Below, piece by piece: positions 30,592 through 37,023 of a stretch of 38,590 nt of DNA. The stretch's first letter is position 1. Each line of letters opens with the position of its first letter. The stretch spans positions 1 to 38,590 of IMG/VR virus record IMGVR_UViG_3300022908_000005. One strand, 5' to 3'. Source of the stretch: a virus. The notes below the pieces were generated by a model, which made no database searches, had not been told where the DNA came from, and worked only from the letters and a program-made list of their open reading frames with translations. The translations under genes were made by a program, and so were the position numbers.

Positions 30592-30911
30592 TTGTTGATC
30601 GCAATCCCCGGCAGATCCGCCGGCAAGTAGTCGGTCTCGCCGTCCGCGAGCATCACGGTCCATGTGTGCCCGCACGCGCGGCAGCGTGCGAGCCGTTGGC
30701 CGGCGAGGAGGACAAACACATAGGCACCATGGCCGCAGTGACGGGCGCCCGCTTTTGCCAGGCCCGGGCGGTTCGCGCGCTCGGCAAGCTCCAGAGCAAG
30801 CTCAGCCAGGAAAGCGCGTTCCCCGGCCTCCGCTTCCAAATCGGCAAGCTCCTCGGCCAGCTCGTTAGAGCCGCCATCGCGGGTCTGGTCCCAGGGCATC
30901 GTTTCAAACAT
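30588..30911 (-). CDS. Zinc-binding protein upstream of Bet
   Basis: The product has 107 residues. The first 50 are an acidic coiled helix (LAEELADLEAEAGERAFLAE). Then CGHGAYVFVLL (C59, H61) and CRACGHTW (C77, C80) form a zinc ribbon of the CxH/CxxC type. The start is driven by promoter B, with GGAG 6 nt before ATG. It is coupled to Bet by an ATGA overlap, so it may load or regulate the recombinase. That is inference. Confidence 0.65.
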   Translation of the reverse strand: MFETMPWDQTRDGGSNELAEELADLEAEAGERAFLAELALELAERANRPGLAKAGARHCGHGAYVFVLLAGQRLARCRACGHTWTVMLADGETDYLPADLPGIAINK

Positions 30912-31116
30912 GGTTTTCTCCAGTATGATGCGCGGATATCTGCGCGCCAGGCATTTCGCTAGCGATCGCGCGTGCGGCCTCCCTGAGCTGGATCGCTAGG
31001 GTGAGGAGGGATGCCAGCGTTTCGCGCTTTCGGTCGCCCTGTTCAGCCCAATAGACGGCATTTCCTAGCTGGATCCGGGCCTGACCGAGCAGCAACAAGG
31101 GGTCGGGGTGCGCCAT
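30904..31116 (-). CDS. Small helical protein, operon lead
   Basis: The product has 70 residues and is predicted wholly helical (LLLLGQARIQLGNAVYWAEQ, then ETLASLLTLAIQLREAARAI). ATG 31116 is 8 nt after a good -10 hexamer, so translation is probably leaderless. The stop overlaps the next start by 8 bp. The 3' end carries promoter B. No family recognised. Small helical leads in recombination operons may be anti-host or regulatory proteins, but nothing shows this. Confidence 0.55.
   Translation of the reverse strand: MAHPDPLLLLGQARIQLGNAVYWAEQGDRKRETLASLLTLAIQLREAARAIASEMPGAQISAHHTGENHV
30922..30950 (-). promoter_or_regulatory. Promoter B with palindrome in spacer
   Basis: Reading leftward, CTGGCG (30950-30945) is the -35, followed by 17 bp and CATACT (30927-30922) as -10. 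The spacer holds the GCGC/AGATATCC/GCGC palindrome. The 18 bases at 30930-30947 are identical to those at 7342-7359. Both -35, spacing and -10 match promoter A. It lies inside the end of the upstream gene and would let the Bet operon be driven separately. Confidence 0.6.
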
Positions 31117-31175
31117 TGCCTAGTATTGTACGCTTTGCTAGGAATGTAGGCAATGCTATTTCCGAGGTAGCATTG
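31115..31175 (-). promoter_or_regulatory. Leftward promoter with two inverted repeats
   Basis: Reading leftward, TTGCCT (31153-31148), 17 bp, then TACAAT (31130-31125) is the best promoter in the window, and the ATG follows 8 nt later. ATTGCCTA (31115-31122) and TAGGCAAT (31147-31154) are inverted arms bracketing it. CAATGCTA (31151-31158) and TAGCATTG (31168-31175) form a second perfect 8-bp repeat. These are probable operators of the repressor, the Cro-like protein or another regulator. Confidence 0.65.
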
Positions 31176-31281
31176 TCAGGGAAACGCTTGACGCTCGACC
31201 GTTGCATTATGGCAAGAAAATAATCCGCCACGGGATCGAAACCGTATGGACTCCCGTAGCCGACCGTGACGTTATTGCCCG

Positions 31282-31644
31282 ATGCTGGGGCTCATCGTCG
31301 GAGGCACGCTTTCATTGTATCGGATCGGGACACATGGACCGGAGCCGTTCGCCACGGTCCACGGGGACGCGGACGCTATCGCGCTCGCTTTCGAGACGGC
31401 GAGCGCAGTCGAGGCGCTAGCGCTGGCCTGCGGCGGCTGGTCCGAGTCGGAGCGACTCGCCGTAAATGCGCATAAACCAGGCAATTCGCGGCAGGTCTCG
31501 CCCGAAATCCTCGACCAGAATACGCTCTATAGCGGCCTCGGAGAGCTGCAAATTGCGCGCGCTCTCGACTGCCCAGGCCCGGTTCGGGTAGATATCGAGC
31601 GCGGGCGGCGGGGCAAGCTCCCCGGTAATAGCGGTCACCGGTAG
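31282..31644 (+). CDS. Doubtful protein converging on the repressor gene
   Basis: The 120-residue frame starts at ATG 31282. Its first 60 codons look like real coding sequence for this genome (GDADAIALAFETASAVEALAL), and no better frame covers 31210-31416. The last 228 bp run antisense over the repressor gene and read as low-complexity Arg/Gly. No Shine-Dalgarno or promoter is clear. It may be a genuine small gene with a long antisense tail, or chance. Confidence 0.35.
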   Translation: MLGLIVGGTLSLYRIGTHGPEPFATVHGDADAIALAFETASAVEALALACGGWSESERLAVNAHKPGNSRQVSPEILDQNTLYSGLGELQIARALDCPGPVRVDIERGRRGKLPGNSGHR

Positions 31645-31884
31645 GCCGAGGGCGCGGGCGATCTTGGCGGCGGTCACCATAGACAGGGACGCATCCGGAT
31701 CGGCGGCTAATCGGCGCCGTAGATTCTCGGGGTAGCTCCGGGAGAGCCCGCACCCCTTAGGGCTCCAGAACTCCGTGGCGGTTCGGTAGCGGCCGTCCTC
31801 GATGGCCTCCCGAACCAGCCGATCGATCCGGGCTGCAATTGTTTCTCGCTTCGCTATCACGGCCGATAGGTCATAGCACGACAC
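31417..31884 (-). CDS. Probable lysogeny repressor
   Basis: The product has 155 residues from a GTG start at 31884. Residues 35-90 carry an XRE-like DNA-binding domain (LSRSYPENLRRRLAAD, then SLSMVTAAKIARALGLPVTAITG). The C-terminal 65 residues are helical, perhaps for dimerisation. There is no LexA/CI-type Ser-Lys peptidase, so induction by RecA-driven self-cleavage is not expected. It is divergent from the Cro-like gene across an 80-bp gap with two operators. The -10 lies 6 nt before the GTG, giving a leaderless message as for lambda cI from PRM. Confidence 0.7.
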   Translation of the reverse strand: MSCYDLSAVIAKRETIAARIDRLVREAIEDGRYRTATEFWSPKGCGLSRSYPENLRRRLAADPDASLSMVTAAKIARALGLPVTAITGELAPPPALDIYPNRAWAVESARNLQLSEAAIERILVEDFGRDLPRIAWFMRIYGESLRLGPAAAGQR

Positions 31885-31913
31885 CTAGAAAAGTTAGCAC
31901 CCAATGTAGGTGT
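31881..31913 (-). promoter_or_regulatory. Repressor promoter and operator
   Basis: ACACCTA (31881-31887) and TAGGTGT (31907-31913) form perfect inverted arms around the probable repressor promoter. Leftward, ACGACA (31918-31913), 16 bp and TAACTT (31896-31891) serve as -35 and -10. The arms therefore cover the start codon and the -35 edge, as expected for a site that shuts the repressor gene off. Confidence 0.5.
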
Positions 31914-31926
31914 GTCGTTTTGAGAC

Positions 31927-31960
31927 TTGCCGAGTAATCTAGCAGGGTGTAGTTTACTCG
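31927..31960 (+). promoter_or_regulatory. Cro-side promoter and operator
   Basis: TTGCCG (31927-31932), 17 bp, then TAGTTT (31950-31955) is a plausible rightward promoter, 9 nt before the Cro-like ATG. CGAGTAA (31931-31937) and TTACTCG (31954-31960) are perfect 7-bp inverted arms that cover both the -35 and the -10. The repeat differs from the one on the repressor side, so two proteins may each have their own site. Confidence 0.55.
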
Positions 31961-31964
31961 TCAA

Positions 31965-32243
31965 ATGCTGACATTCTCCGAGCGGCTCCAAATCGCCAGG
32001 AAACGGCGCGGGTTATCCCAGCGCGAGCTAGCGAATTTGGCCGGGGTTTCTAATTGCTACGTGGGATTGATGGAGCGGATCGGGACCCCGACCGGTTCGA
32101 TCAAAGCCCCGACTTTGCGCTCGGTCGAAAAGCTAGCGCTTGCGCTCGGGGTGGCGGCTGAATGGCTCGCGTTCGGAGCCGGGCGCGCGCCATCGTGGCG
32201 TGAGTTGCGGCCGACCAATGACGCAAGCAAGGGCGCAGCGTGA
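31965..32243 (+). CDS. Cro-like HTH_XRE regulator
   Basis: The product has 92 residues. Residues 4-65 form an XRE helix-turn-helix: ERLQIARKRRGLSQRELANL, then AGVSNCYVGLMERIG and a third part SVEKLALALGVAAEWLAFG. The size and place, opposite the repressor and first in the rightward early operon, are those of Cro. It probably represses the repressor promoter and its own. The stop overlaps the endolysin start (GTGA). Confidence 0.75.
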   Translation: MLTFSERLQIARKRRGLSQRELANLAGVSNCYVGLMERIGTPTGSIKAPTLRSVEKLALALGVAAEWLAFGAGRAPSWRELRPTNDASKGAA

Positions 32244-32830
32244 GCCCCTCAAACCGTGTCGGCTGGATCACGCTCGCGTTTCTCGCGGCGCTCGGTTTCG
32301 TCCTCGGGGTGTGCTCTCGCGCGCATGCGGATTACTCCCACTTGGCCGAGCGCGTTACCGCCCTCGTACCTCGGCTCGGCTCGCGCTCGGCGGAGCTGGT
32401 CGAGCCTATCGAGTCCGGTAACGCGCTCGCTCAAGCGTGCTCACAGGATCGCGATTGCGTGGCGCGGCTGCTCACGATGGCGGTGATGGAGTCCGCGCTA
32501 TCGGCTGCCGTGGCTCGCTCCGAATACAAGGCGCATGAGGGCGACGCATACACCGATCGGGACGGGGTGCGGCAGCATCGCGCATGGGGCACCTATCAGC
32601 AGCACCGGAACCAGCTGAACGCGGACGTATGGGGAGACCCCGATCCGCTGGTGCAAGCTCGGGCAGCGCGCGCGCGGCAGCTCGGGGCGCTCGCGGAGTG
32701 TCGAGCATTTCGATCGGTGGATCCCGAGGTCGGAATGTGGCGCGTTTTAGCCGGCCGCGGCTGCTTATCTCCTTACTCAGGAGAGGGCGCGCGCGTGGCG
32801 TTACTGGCCAAGATCAGGAGGCTGCTGTGA
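32240..32830 (+). CDS. Candidate exported endolysin (lytic transglycosylase-like)
   Basis: The product has 196 residues from GTG 32240. Residues 8-30 are a signal peptide or signal-anchor (WITLAFLAALGFVLGV, then RAHA before D31). The mature part resembles small lysozyme/transglycosylase domains: a glutamate in LLTMAVMESALS (E84) and WGTYQQH (116-122), as in the E then GxYQ pattern of such enzymes. It would cut the peptidoglycan glycan strand. Export by Sec would remove the need for a large holin. Its place next to Cro in the early operon is odd. Confidence 0.5.
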   Translation: MSPSNRVGWITLAFLAALGFVLGVCSRAHADYSHLAERVTALVPRLGSRSAELVEPIESGNALAQACSQDRDCVARLLTMAVMESALSAAVARSEYKAHEGDAYTDRDGVRQHRAWGTYQQHRNQLNADVWGDPDPLVQARAARARQLGALAECRAFRSVDPEVGMWRVLAGRGCLSPYSGEGARVALLAKIRRLL

Positions 32831-33030
32831 TGGAGGAGGTAAGCCAAACCGTGCGCAAGGATTTGAACGGCGGGGCGCTCGAGGTCGCGCTGATTATCTA
32901 CACCGGCACGTCGGGCCTCAAGGTGAGCGCTCTCCTGCGCGAGCAGGCCGAGGCATTACGGGAGCTGGCAACGGCTTTGGAGCGGGGCGCGGCTGCTAAT
33001 CTCTCGGGTCCGGTCGAGGAGCGTAACTAA
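32830..33030 (+). CDS. Small unknown protein
   Basis: The product has 66 residues. ATG 32830 overlaps the previous stop (TGATG), and its TAA overlaps the next start (TAATG). An N-terminal strand region (ALEVALIIYTGTSGL) precedes a helix (LLREQAEALRELATALERG). No recognised family. Coupling on both sides supports expression. Confidence 0.55.
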   Translation: MEEVSQTVRKDLNGGALEVALIIYTGTSGLKVSALLREQAEALRELATALERGAAANLSGPVEERN

Positions 33031-33308
33031 TGCGCCAGGCGGACGGCAAGATTTGCATGGCCAAGCTCGCGGCCATTGATCACGATCTCGCAGAGCTGGA
33101 CGCGCAGCGTGCGCAGCTCGGGGCGAAGCGTGCCGCGATTTGGGCGGAGCTAGCCGAGGGTGAGGTGGTAGACCTCCGGACCTTGCAGAAACACAAGACC
33201 CCGCACCGGCCGACGCTTGGCCCGGTGAGCGCCGAGGCCCGCGCCGAAGCTCGGTCCTATTTGCAACGTGATGAACTGAACAGGAGAATTAAATATGGCC
33301 AAAAATGA
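33030..33308 (+). CDS. Small coiled-coil protein before integrase
   Basis: The product has 92 residues. Residues 10-45 are a coiled coil (AAIDHDLAELDAQRAQLGAK). The C-terminus is basic (RDELNRRIKYGQK). The last 14 bp overlap the integrase gene. Its place directly before the integrase suggests a recombination directionality factor, but no winged-helix excisionase pattern is visible. The call is position only. Confidence 0.55.
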   Translation: MRQADGKICMAKLAAIDHDLAELDAQRAQLGAKRAAIWAELAEGEVVDLRTLQKHKTPHRPTLGPVSAEARAEARSYLQRDELNRRIKYGQK

Positions 33309-34863
33309 ACAGGGCTCAGGGACGATCCGCACGATCAAGGATCGTGCGACCGGGGCGATCCTCGGCTACCAAGCCTTGCTGCCCCGCGAACTCAGCAAAG
33401 CGCCTCCGGGGTGCAAGAACCCGAAGACCTACCAGCAAGCGCTCAAGAAGCGTTTCGAGTCGGAGCCGGCAGCGCGCGAGTTTTTGACCGCCGTGATCAA
33501 GGAGAAGCTCGACCCTAAAAACATCGTGCACGGGCTCCCGCTCGCTCACTACGTCCAGGACGAGATCCGCGAGCGCTACGAGGCGGCGGTCCTGAAATAC
33601 GAGGTCCCGTCACGGGCGAACATTCACGTATCCGCGTGGCGCAGCATCGATCGCCTATGGCTCAGCCAAGCTCCGTTCTATCAGTGGACCCCGAGCCAGA
33701 TCGATGTGCCAGCGCTCAAGGCTTGGTTTAAAGAGGTCCGGAGCACCGGCAAGAACAGCAAGACAGGCCGGCGGCTAAGCGCCTCATTCATTGGCAATAT
33801 TGGGCAGCTGGTCAAGGCCGCGCTCGACCAGGCGGAGATCGCACCTAACCCGATGGCCTCGGTCAAGCTCCCGAAAAAGGATCCGGTGCGGGTCAAATTT
33901 CTCACGCTGCCCGAGCAGCTACGCTTCTACCAGTCGCCCCAAATCGAGGAGCGCGATCGGTTGATGAACGGATGCGGCATGGGCTCCGGGCTCCGGATCG
34001 GGGAGCTGCTCGGGCTCGAGGAGCCCGACCTTCACATGGACGCGCACGACCCGCACCTCATCGTCCGCTATGGCGGAGACGACCACGCCCCGCCGAAAGG
34101 GCATACAGAGGCAAAGTCCGAGTTCCGCCGTGTCGAATTGTTCGAGCCCGGGCTAGGCTTTTTCCGCGCATGGATGCAGCGCTTCTACCGGGGCGGGGTC
34201 CGCGTATTCGAGGGGCCGCGGGGCGGCTACATGAACGACTGGGATCGGCGCTACACGACCGCCGAGGGAGAGGGCGAGGATGCTATCCCCTCATGGTCCG
34301 AGATCATGGGGCGGCGGGTTACGAGTCACATTGTGATGCGCCATACCTACGCGGTCGCCATGCTCTCCGGTTCATGGGGTTACGATCCGCAGTCGCTAGA
34401 ATTTATTCAGCAGCAGCTCCGCCACGCCGATCTCGGGGTAACGCAGCGCTACTACGGGGGGTATGAGAACGGCGCTCAGGCGAGACAGGTTCGCCATTTC
34501 ACCGGACGTGAGCCGCGCAAGAAAGCAGCGGGTCACGTGACGGCTGCTGCCCTCTTGGGGGTTACTGCCCCTGATGTGTCGTTTGATGCGTCACCCCTCA
34601 AATCCCTCGCCAAAACTGAATATGCGTTAGATGAACGGCATCTAGATTTTAGCCGGTTTCCCGCTGGGAAATTGGGGTCAAGTGATGCGTCGACACATCA
34701 AGCTCTAGCTGCCCTGGCTGCCGAGGTTGGGAGGGCGATCCAGGAATGCGACCCGCTCGCGCTGCCGAGGGCGCTCGACTTGGCGCGCGCAGTCTTACGA
34801 GACCTGAGTACACCGCTCGGGACAACCGAAATCGCCGAGGCTCGTAGCGAGGCGGGGGCATAG
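33295..34863 (+). CDS. int: Tyrosine integrase with long C-terminal extension
   Basis: Integrates the phage into the host chromosome by site-specific recombination. The 522-residue product has the box I Arg at R234 (SGLRIGELLGL), a box II region HIVMRHTYA (H345, R349), then LRHADL (H377) and the nucleophile Y386 (TQRYYGG), nine residues after H377 as usual. H345 is four residues before R349 instead of three, a small deviation. About 136 residues follow the Tyr, far more than normal, rich in Ala/Leu/Asp. A clean AGGAG precedes ATG. attP was not identified. Confidence 0.85.
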   Translation: MAKNEQGSGTIRTIKDRATGAILGYQALLPRELSKAPPGCKNPKTYQQALKKRFESEPAAREFLTAVIKEKLDPKNIVHGLPLAHYVQDEIRERYEAAVLKYEVPSRANIHVSAWRSIDRLWLSQAPFYQWTPSQIDVPALKAWFKEVRSTGKNSKTGRRLSASFIGNIGQLVKAALDQAEIAPNPMASVKLPKKDPVRVKFLTLPEQLRFYQSPQIEERDRLMNGCGMGSGLRIGELLGLEEPDLHMDAHDPHLIVRYGGDDHAPPKGHTEAKSEFRRVELFEPGLGFFRAWMQRFYRGGVRVFEGPRGGYMNDWDRRYTTAEGEGEDAIPSWSEIMGRRVTSHIVMRHTYAVAMLSGSWGYDPQSLEFIQQQLRHADLGVTQRYYGGYENGAQARQVRHFTGREPRKKAAGHVTAAALLGVTAPDVSFDASPLKSLAKTEYALDERHLDFSRFPAGKLGSSDASTHQALAALAAEVGRAIQECDPLALPRALDLARAVLRDLSTPLGTTEIAEARSEAGA

Positions 34864-35081
34864 TGGGCAAGCTCCTCCGGTTCCCGGTACGCCCGGGGCT
34901 CGCGCGCTGCGCGGCTCCGCCTGAGTTACCCACGCTCCGGGGGTTTGTTCTCCAAGCCTACCCCGGGGCGGTCGTGATGCTCGCTCCGGGGCTCGAGTAT
35001 TGGCTGAGCCCCAAGCAAGCTCGGGACATTGCCGGCGACCTCGCCCGGATGGCGGACCTAGCCGATCGGGGGGTCCGGTGA
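34863..35081 (+). CDS. Small unknown protein
   Basis: The product has 72 residues from a GTG that shares its G with the integrase stop (TAGTG). A basic N-terminus (GKLLRFPVRPGLARC) leads to strands (FVLQAYPGAVVML, LEYWLS) and a final helix (QARDIAGDLARMADLADRG). The strand-helix end is common in small phage proteins of unknown role. Coupled to the next gene by GTGA. Confidence 0.5.
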   Translation: MGKLLRFPVRPGLARCAAPPELPTLRGFVLQAYPGAVVMLAPGLEYWLSPKQARDIAGDLARMADLADRGVR

Positions 35082-35449
35082 TTGACCTATCCCTATTTGG
35101 CTCAAGTCGCGGCCACACCCCTACGCGCGCGGCCGGTTGGCGCCCGGAGGTGGATCGGATCGTGATGGCGGTAGCGGAACTGTTCGGGCTCCGCGCTGCC
35201 GATATCCTGGCTTTGGGCCGGAGCAAGTCCATCGCGGAGGCCCGGCTGGTGGCCTATTACGTCGCGCGCCATTGCACGCGGCTGAGCTACCCGGAGCTAG
35301 GGCGGGCGCTCTTGCGGGACCACTCAAGCGTGGTCGCGGGGGTCAAGCGCATGACCTCACTGCGCGAGCGGGACCACTACCTCGGCGGGGTTGTGGACAG
35401 TTTGCTGGAGCGATTTGGCGAGGTGGATCGAACGGAGGGCGACCAGTGA
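35078..35449 (+). CDS. Stand-alone DnaA domain IV-like protein
   Basis: The product has 123 residues from GTG 35078 (GTGA overlap). Residues 25-95 follow the C-terminal DNA-binding domain of DnaA: VMAVAELFGLRAADIL, then SIAEARLVAYYVARH with the basic-loop/helix pattern, and the signature-like GRALLRDHSSVVAGVKRM, matching the DnaA RDHSTV helix. No AAA+ domain is present. Such proteins bind DnaA-box-like DNA and might direct or compete with host DnaA. It lies three genes before the initiator gene in the replication operon. Confidence 0.75.
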   Translation: MIDLSLFGSSRGHTPTRAAGWRPEVDRIVMAVAELFGLRAADILALGRSKSIAEARLVAYYVARHCTRLSYPELGRALLRDHSSVVAGVKRMTSLRERDHYLGGVVDSLLERFGEVDRTEGDQ

Positions 35450-35769
35450 AAATCACGATCGTGCACTTAGGCGGGACGGAGAAGATCTGCGAGTTCGACG
35501 ATTTCGATCCGCCTCGGCCATGGGTGAAATTGCGTTACCCGTGCGGCGGGGGTGTGTGGGCGTTCGCGCTCGCTCACGGCGGGATCGAGGCCAAGCGGGC
35601 GACCTTGCCCGAGTGGCGGATCACGGATGCGGATCTCGCCACGCTGCGCGCCATGGCGCGGGAGGCCGGGATCCATTTTGCAACGGTCCCGTTTGCTCGG
35701 GGGCAAGCGCGCAGGCCGGTCAAGCCACGGAAACCGCCACCCCAAAAGCAATTGGAGCTGTTCAAATGA
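35446..35769 (+). CDS. Small unknown protein in replication operon
   Basis: The product has 107 residues from GTG 35446. The start is MKITIVHLGG with FDDFDPPRPWVKLRYPCGGGVW. A helix (DADLATLRAMAREAGIHFA) and a basic C-terminal tail (RGQARRPVKPRKPPPQK) follow. It ends with ATGA overlap to the initiator. The tail could bind nucleic acid. The family is not recognised. Confidence 0.55.
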   Translation: MKITIVHLGGTEKICEFDDFDPPRPWVKLRYPCGGGVWAFALAHGGIEAKRATLPEWRITDADLATLRAMAREAGIHFATVPFARGQARRPVKPRKPPPQKQLELFK

Positions 35770-36698
35770 GCTGGATCGAGTTGGACGACGGGATCCTCGA
35801 CCATCCGAAATTCATTCGGGCTATCAAGCTCGGGGGCAGCGAGGCCTTGCACCTTTGGCTCGCGCTCCGGGTCTACTGCGCCAAGCATCTAACGGACGGC
35901 AGCGTGCCGCGGGATATGTTGGCGGAGGTCCGCGGGCCGCAGAACCAAGCCAAGCGGGAGCGGGCGCTTGACGCTTTACTAACGGTCGGCCTGCTCGAGG
36001 AGGACGGGGAGAGCGGCTACCGGCTACACGACTTTTTGCAGTGGTCGAAATCGCGGGCTGAGATCCTCGCGGCTCGGCAGCGTAACGCCGCTCGGCAAGA
36101 TCGGTTCCGCGTTACGCATGCGGAGAACGGCAGCGTTAGTAACGGCGTTACTACAGCGTTAGTCACGGCGTCAGTAACGCTGCCCTCTCCTCTCCTCTCC
36201 TCTCCCGATCCTCTCCGATCACAGATCCCCCTGACTCCTTCGGAGTCCGCCCCCCCGGGGGCTGATCTAGCCAGAGCGGATTTGGATTCGTTTGCTCCGG
36301 ATCCCCCGAAAGAGCGCAAAAAGAGGGAGAAAAGGCCAACAAGGGCGGAGAAATGGGTACGATTCCCCGTCGAGTTCGAGCCGGACGAGTCACACCGGCG
36401 CCTAGCTAGCTCGCTCGGGCTGAATTTAGCCGCGCAATTGGCGCTAATCCGGGACCATGAGTTCACAAAACCGAAGTCGGATCCGGCCGCTACCTTGCGC
36501 AATTGGCTCCGAAACGCGGTGAAATTTGGCTCCGGGCCATCCGTCGGGGCGGGCTCGAGGCGCCCATTCCGGCCCGATGGCGTGACGGAAATGGCTGAAA
36601 TGAACGCGGCGCATGATGCTCGGCGGTCGCTGTCCGAGGTCGAGTGGATGCTGCGCAAGGTGCGGGCCGAAGATGCAAAGCGAGCCGCCAATGGGTAA
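35766..36698 (+). CDS. O-like phage replication initiator
   Basis: The product has 310 residues from ATG 35766. The N-terminal 95 residues (WIELDDGILDHPKFIRAI, then ALHLWLALRVYC and LTDGSVPRDML) are the winged-helix region of phage replisome organisers. Residues 120-200 are a disordered linker. Residues 203-253 (FEPDESHRRLASSLGLNLA, LIRDHEFTKPKSD, TLRNWLRNA) resemble the DnaT-like single-strand-binding part found in such proteins, which recruits the host helicase loader. The gene carries a repeat array in its linker codons, as lambda O carries its origin. Confidence 0.75.
   Translation: MSWIELDDGILDHPKFIRAIKLGGSEALHLWLALRVYCAKHLTDGSVPRDMLAEVRGPQNQAKRERALDALLTVGLLEEDGESGYRLHDFLQWSKSRAEILAARQRNAARQDRFRVTHAENGSVSNGVTTALVTASVTLPSPLLSSPDPLRSQIPLTPSESAPPGADLARADLDSFAPDPPKERKKREKRPTRAEKWVRFPVEFEPDESHRRLASSLGLNLAAQLALIRDHEFTKPKSDPAATLRNWLRNAVKFGSGPSVGAGSRRPFRPDGVTEMAEMNAAHDARRSLSEVEWMLRKVRAEDAKRAANG
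36131..36206. repeat. Candidate replication origin iterons
   Basis: Two tandem 23-bp units (36131-36153 and 36154-36176) both start CAGCGTTAGT and differ at three positions. ACGCTG (36177-36182) follows as the inverse of the unit start. Further GTTACGC/GCGTAAC forms lie just upstream (about 36079-36117). A pure pyrimidine run (36183-36206) with four TCTCC units follows. This sits in the linker-coding part of the initiator gene, the same place as the lambda origin. The strand-opening AT-rich part is not obvious. Confidence 0.55.
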
Positions 36699-37023
36699 CC
36701 CGGCGCTTTTCCGGCCTGAGGAGTTCGATCCGAGCGCGTTTGGTGACGAAACCGAGCCGGATTTGAATGATTTGCATAACGCCGATCACCTCCGCGAGGA
36801 GCAGGACCGGGCGCAGGCTGCCGTGCACTACGCGCTAGCCCAATTTTGGCGCAATCTGGCGGAGCGCGAGCAAGAAATGGGGCGGAAGTACACGCGCCCA
36901 GAACGGGAGGCGCACGAGAACCGCTTCCGTGGCCGGCTGCTTGACCGCTACGGCTACAGCGCTCCGACCGCCGGATGGCTTGCCCGCAAGTCCGAATGGG
37001 ACTCGCGCCATGGAGGCGGCTAG
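36673..37023 (+). CDS. Small helical protein in replication operon
   Basis: The product has 116 residues from ATG 36673, or 110 from ATG 36691. The first start overlaps the initiator by 26 bp. The middle is one long charged helix (LREEQDRAQAAVHYALAQFW, then RNLAEREQEMGRKY) with a basic end (PEREAHENRFRGRLLDRYGY). No family recognised. It could be a helicase-loader-like or accessory factor, but no P-loop is present. Confidence 0.55.
   Translation: MQSEPPMGNPALFRPEEFDPSAFGDETEPDLNDLHNADHLREEQDRAQAAVHYALAQFWRNLAEREQEMGRKYTRPEREAHENRFRGRLLDRYGYSAPTAGWLARKSEWDSRHGGG

Noticed and set aside
34543-34552. GTCACGTGAC palindrome as a second parS-like site
   Set aside because: It lies inside the integrase gene and lacks the flanking TTT/AAA of the parS core.
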